Below are positions 61,218-64,000 of a stretch of 64,000 bases of DNA, in pieces. The position numbers and the translations under genes are program-made. Below the pieces are notes generated by a model that worked only from the letters and a program-made list of their open reading frames with translations, ran no database searches and was not told where the DNA came from. The stretch covers positions 62,001-126,000 of the forward strand of contig JAGCVS010000004.1 in the NCBI GenBank assembly GCA_017962235.1. The letters run 5' to 3'. The stretch's first letter is position 1. Each line of letters begins with the position of its first letter. The stretch is from Bacteroidales bacterium. GTDB taxonomy: Bacteria; Bacteroidota; Bacteroidia; Bacteroidales; UBA932.

Positions 61218-62753
61218 ATGTTAGCATACATCTTAACAGCAATATGGTCAGCCGCACTAGGCATAATGGCCTTTTTCCTGATTAGAAAATTAGTCCTCCG
61301 CAAGAAGGGCGAGGAGATTATCCGCAACGCCACAATAGAGGGTGAGAATATCAAGAAAGAGAAAATCATCCAGGCCAAGGAGAAATTCCTCCAGCTCAAG
61401 GCAGAGCACGAGGCGGCAATCAATGAGCGCAACGCACAGATACAGCAGGTAGAGAACCGAATCCGCGCAAAGGAGAGTCAGATAGGGCAGCAGGCAGCCG
61501 ACCTTGCCCGCAAGGCCAAGGAGAACGACCAGATCAAGGAGAACCTTCAGCATCAGCTGGAGATACTCAACAAGAAGAAAGAAGAATACGACACCATGCG
61601 CGAAGAGGCCATCCGCAAGCTTGAAGAGGTGGCCGGCATGACTGCAGAAGATGCCAAGGAACAGCTCATGGAAAGCATGAAGGCCGAGGCCAAGACCCAG
61701 GCGATGTCCTACATCAACGATGTTATGGACGAGGCTCGTCTCACCGCCAGCAAAGAGGCCAAACGCATAGTGATAAACACCATCCAGCGCACCGCGCCGG
61801 AGGTTGCGATAGAGAACGCGGTTACCGTTTTCAATATCGATAACGACGAGATAAAGGGTCGCATCATCGGCCGCGAGGGGCGCAACATCCGTGCTCTGGA
61901 GGCTGCCATCGGCGTGGAGATCGTGGTAGACGATACGCCGGAGGCAATCCTTATTTCGGCATTCGACCCTGTCCGCAGGGAGGTGGCGCGCCTGGCGCTG
62001 CACCAGCTTGTGGCAGACGGCCGCATCCATCCCGCACGCATTGAAGAGGTTGTGGCAAAGGTTAGCAAGCAGCTGGACGAAGAGATTATGGAGACCGGCA
62101 AGCGTACCTGTATCGACCTTGGCATTCACGGGCTCAACGCCCAGCTGGTAAAGATGGTGGGCCGCATGAAGTATCGTTCTTCGTACGGTCAGAACCTGTT
62201 GCAGCACTCCCGTGAGGTGGCCAACATATCTGCGATTCTGGCGGCAGAGTTGGGGCTCAATCCTAAGCTTGCAAAGCGCGCCGGTCTGCTGCATGATATC
62301 GGCAAAGTGGCAGAAGAGGAATATGAACTGCCGCACGCAATTGTGGGTATGCAGATAGCAGAGAAGTGCAAGGAGAAGCCTGAAATCTGCAACGCAATCG
62401 GTGCTCACCACGAGGAGGTTGAGATGCAGACGCTCATAGCTCCCATCGTGCTTGTTGCCGATGCAATCTCCGGTTCCCGTCCCGGCGCCCGCCGCGAGGT
62501 GATCGAGAGTTATATCAAACGTCTCAAGGATATGGAGAACATCGCCGCTTCACATGAGGGCGTAGTTAAGGCATACGCCATCCAGGCGGGCCGTGAGCTG
62601 CGCGTGATTGTGGGTGCCGACCAGGTGACCGACGCTGAATGTGATGAAATCTCTGCAGAGGTTGCACGCCGCATCCAGGACGAGATGACCTATCCCGGTC
62701 AGGTTAAAGTAACGGTAATCCGCGAGGTGCGCAGCGTCGCATTCGCAAAATAA
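61218..62753 (+). CDS. rny: Ribonuclease Y
   Basis: The 511-residue membrane-anchored endoribonuclease starts mRNA decay. It has an N-terminal transmembrane helix (about 3-22), a long charged coiled coil (about 35-190, rich in KAKE, EKEK-type repeats), a KH domain (about 205-270; [15 protein letters not shown] near 214), and an HD domain with the metal motif HDIGK near 359 plus HHEEVEM near 390. A C-terminal region matches the RNase Y family. Length is normal (about 510-520). It lies after the 6S region and 9 nt ahead of the DUF3467 gene. Confidence 0.95.
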   Translation: MLAYILTAIWSAALGIMAFFLIRKLVLRKKGEEIIRNATIEGENIKKEKIIQAKEKFLQLKAEHEAAINERNAQIQQVENRIRAKESQIGQQAADLARKAKENDQIKENLQHQLEILNKKKEEYDTMREEAIRKLEEVAGMTAEDAKEQLMESMKAEAKTQAMSYINDVMDEARLTASKEAKRIVINTIQRTAPEVAIENAVTVFNIDNDEIKGRIIGREGRNIRALEAAIGVEIVVDDTPEAILISAFDPVRREVARLALHQLVADGRIHPARIEEVVAKVSKQLDEEIMETGKRTCIDLGIHGLNAQLVKMVGRMKYRSSYGQNLLQHSREVANISAILAAELGLNPKLAKRAGLLHDIGKVAEEEYELPHAIVGMQIAEKCKEKPEICNAIGAHHEEVEMQTLIAPIVLVADAISGSRPGARREVIESYIKRLKDMENIAASHEGVVKAYAIQAGRELRVIVGADQVTDAECDEISAEVARRIQDEMTYPGQVKVTVIREVRSVAFAK

Positions 62754-62762
62754 AACAGCAAT

Positions 62763-63071
62763 ATGGAAAACCAGAATCCCAACCAGAAGCAGATCAACAT
62801 TGAGATTTCTCCCGACATGGCGGGAGGCACCTATTCCAACCTCGCGGTTATCACTCACTCCCAGAGCGAGTTCATAGTTGACTTTGTGCAGATGATGCCC
62901 GGCATCCCCAAACCCAAGGTGGCCAGCCGTATTGTGATGACCCCGGAACATGCAAAACGCCTTTTGATGGCGCTTCACGACAATATTTCTAAATACGAAT
63001 CGGAGAACGGCGAGATAAAGATCCGCAAGCAGGGGATGACTATCGCGCCGCTGGGGCTGGGTGACGCTTAA
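62763..63071 (+). CDS. DUF3467 family protein
   Basis: The 102-residue protein fits the DUF3467 family common in Bacteroidetes: a beta-strand N-terminus with INIEISPDMAGGTYSNLAVITHSQSEFIVDFVQMMPG, described here by its blocks GTYSNLAVITHS and EFIVDFVQMMPG. A helix VMTPEHAKRLLMALHDNISKYE and a short tail follow. No signal or membrane segment is seen. It follows rny by 9 nt and precedes the DUF4301 gene by 11 nt, so is likely co-transcribed. The function is not known. Confidence 0.85.
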   Translation: MENQNPNQKQINIEISPDMAGGTYSNLAVITHSQSEFIVDFVQMMPGIPKPKVASRIVMTPEHAKRLLMALHDNISKYESENGEIKIRKQGMTIAPLGLGDA

Positions 63072-63082
63072 AATCTTCAGCT

Positions 63083-64000
63083 ATGTTTACAAAAGATGAC
63101 ATCCGTCAGATAGAGAGCCGCGGTGCCTCTGTCGCTCAGGTAGAAGAGCAGGTAGAACGCTTCAAGAAGGGCTTTCCCGCCCTCAAGATTGTGAACGCCG
63201 CCGTGCCCGGTCGCGGCATAAAGGTGCTCACAGATACAGAAGTTACAGCTGCCGCAGATTACTACAACAAGGCTACTGTGAATGGCCGCTGCAAGTTTGT
63301 ACCCGCCTCGGGTGCCGCATCGCGCATGTTCAAGGATATGTTCGCCGGCCTGGATAAGCTGGAGGGTGGCGAAGACCTCCCTGCTGATGTACCCGGGTCA
63401 CGTCTGGCAGCCCATATCAAAGAGTTCGCATTCTATACACCGGAGATGTTCGGCGAGCCGGAAGACAGCGCTGCTTATCGCAAATCGGCATTGTCTCATC
63501 TGCTTCGCGAGCCTGGTCTCGGCTACGGTTCAAAACCCAAGGGTGTGCTCAAGTTCCACCGTTATGCTAATGAAATCCGCACTGCGATGGCAGAGCATCT
63601 GGTGGAGGCTGCCGATTATATGCGCGAAGGAGATGTATGCCACCTTGTGTTCACCATTTCGCCGGAACATCAGCAGCTGTTCGAGGCTGCCCTGGCAGAG
63701 GTGAAGGATAAATTTGAGGCGCGCTACGGCGTGAAATACGATATCACCTTTACATATCAGGATAAGGCCACCGATACCATTGCGGTGGATGCTGCAAACG
63801 AGCCCTTCCGCACAGAGGACGGTTCGCTGCTGTTCCGTCCCGCCGGCCACGGCGCCCTGATTTACAACCTGAACAATGTGGATGCCGAGCTGGTATCCAT
63901 CAAGAACATAGACAACGTGGCGCACGAGAAACTGCTCGTTACCACTTCGCTTTACAAGCGTGTGCTGATGGGCGAGGCGCTGCGCCTGCGCGACGCGATC
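63083..64000 (+). CDS. DUF4301 family protein, 3' end missing
   Basis: The reading frame from the ATG at 63083 stays open through the window edge (306 codons). The translation begins MFTKDDIRQIESRGASV, with VPASGAASRMFKDMF near residue 75, GVLKFHRYANEIRTAMAEHL near 155 and RPAGHGALIYNLN near 252. These are characteristic of the DUF4301 family, which is about 500 residues and of unknown function. The glycine-rich SGAASRM turn is similar to a nucleotide-sugar or phosphate-binding loop. It follows the DUF3467 gene by 11 nt. Confidence 0.85.
   Translation, partial: MFTKDDIRQIESRGASVAQVEEQVERFKKGFPALKIVNAAVPGRGIKVLTDTEVTAAADYYNKATVNGRCKFVPASGAASRMFKDMFAGLDKLEGGEDLPADVPGSRLAAHIKEFAFYTPEMFGEPEDSAAYRKSALSHLLREPGLGYGSKPKGVLKFHRYANEIRTAMAEHLVEAADYMREGDVCHLVFTISPEHQQLFEAALAEVKDKFEARYGVKYDITFTYQDKATDTIAVDAANEPFRTEDGSLLFRPAGHGALIYNLNNVDAELVSIKNIDNVAHEKLLVTTSLYKRVLMGEALRLRDAI

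Noticed and set aside
61290-62411. Antisense open frame of 373 codons over rny
   Set aside because: Shadow of coding codons; Leu/Val-rich translation is a known artefact of reading helical coiled-coil codons backwards.
1-64000. CRISPR array, tRNA, rRNA, transposase, integrase or attachment repeats
   Set aside because: Scanned by eye on both strands; no regular direct-repeat array, no tRNA cloverleaf or CCA ends, no recombinase-like or transposase-like protein.

Overview
The window is a stretch of chromosome from a Bacteroidetes bacterium, most likely of the order Bacteroidales. The evidence is in the sequence. Many starts are preceded by the Bacteroidetes -7 element TAnnTTTG, several with a TTTG 19-20 bp further upstream. 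Start codons generally lack a Shine-Dalgarno sequence. The gene content is typical of the group: lipoprotein GH78 rhamnosidases, a CarboxypepD_reg-like/outer-membrane beta-barrel protein, DUF4301, DUF3467, DUF4890, and a zapA - 6S RNA - rny order. Base composition is moderate, by eye in the mid-fifties % GC. I cannot assign a genus. Coding density is very high and no gene-free stretch exceeds 300 bases. I found no tRNA or rRNA gene, insertion sequence, prophage, CRISPR array or origin.

Layout. 1-7.4 kb (minus strand): cstA, a Kef-type antiporter, a GH78 protein whose lipoprotein signal is out of frame with its body, and ettA (cut by the window edge). 7.4-13.8 kb (plus): two tandem paralogous GH78 lipoproteins and a secreted metallophosphoesterase. 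13.8-17.9 kb: DJ-1/PfpI protein, DUF1846 protein, ftcD and an M28 peptidase. 17.9-24.9 kb (plus): uvrB - relA-like - uvrA in one tightly packed operon. 24.9-27.7 kb (plus): a four-gene cell-envelope operon (TM2-like, LolA-like and two helical-repeat membrane proteins) with no function I can name. 27.7-34.0 kb (minus): ilvD-ilvB-ilvN-ilvC plus a UPF0597/cysteine desulfidase-type gene, divergent from leuA. 34-40 kb: leuA, nucleoside phosphorylase, LD-carboxypeptidase, AGCS symporter and a CarboxypepD_reg-like secreted protein. 40-44.6 kb (minus): PRTase-like protein, codB, MFS transporter, murQ. 44.7-49.3 kb (minus): DUF4890 protein, then lysC-dapB-dapA-ddh, the dehydrogenase route to meso-diaminopimelate. 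49.4-57.3 kb: a lipoprotein TIM-barrel sugar isomerase-like protein with a cysteine-rich tail, gdhA, two transporters and a large outer-membrane beta-barrel protein. 57.3-64 kb (plus): a double-receiver/PEP-synthase-N protein, a coiled-coil protein, zapA, 6S RNA, rny, DUF3467 and the start of a DUF4301 gene.

Most of the window is housekeeping: DNA repair and stringent response, branched-chain amino acids, lysine/DAP and peptidoglycan recycling, ammonia assimilation, cell division and RNA turnover. The parts that ordinary annotation does not explain are: the TM2/LolA/TPR operon; the PRTase-codB locus with a 24-bp dyad over its predicted transcription start; the metallothionein-like tail on a lipoprotein isomerase; the receiver-PEP synthase fusion; the UPF0597 gene coupled to ilvC; and several promoters whose -7 box sits 4-7 nt from the start codon, which suggests leaderless mRNAs.
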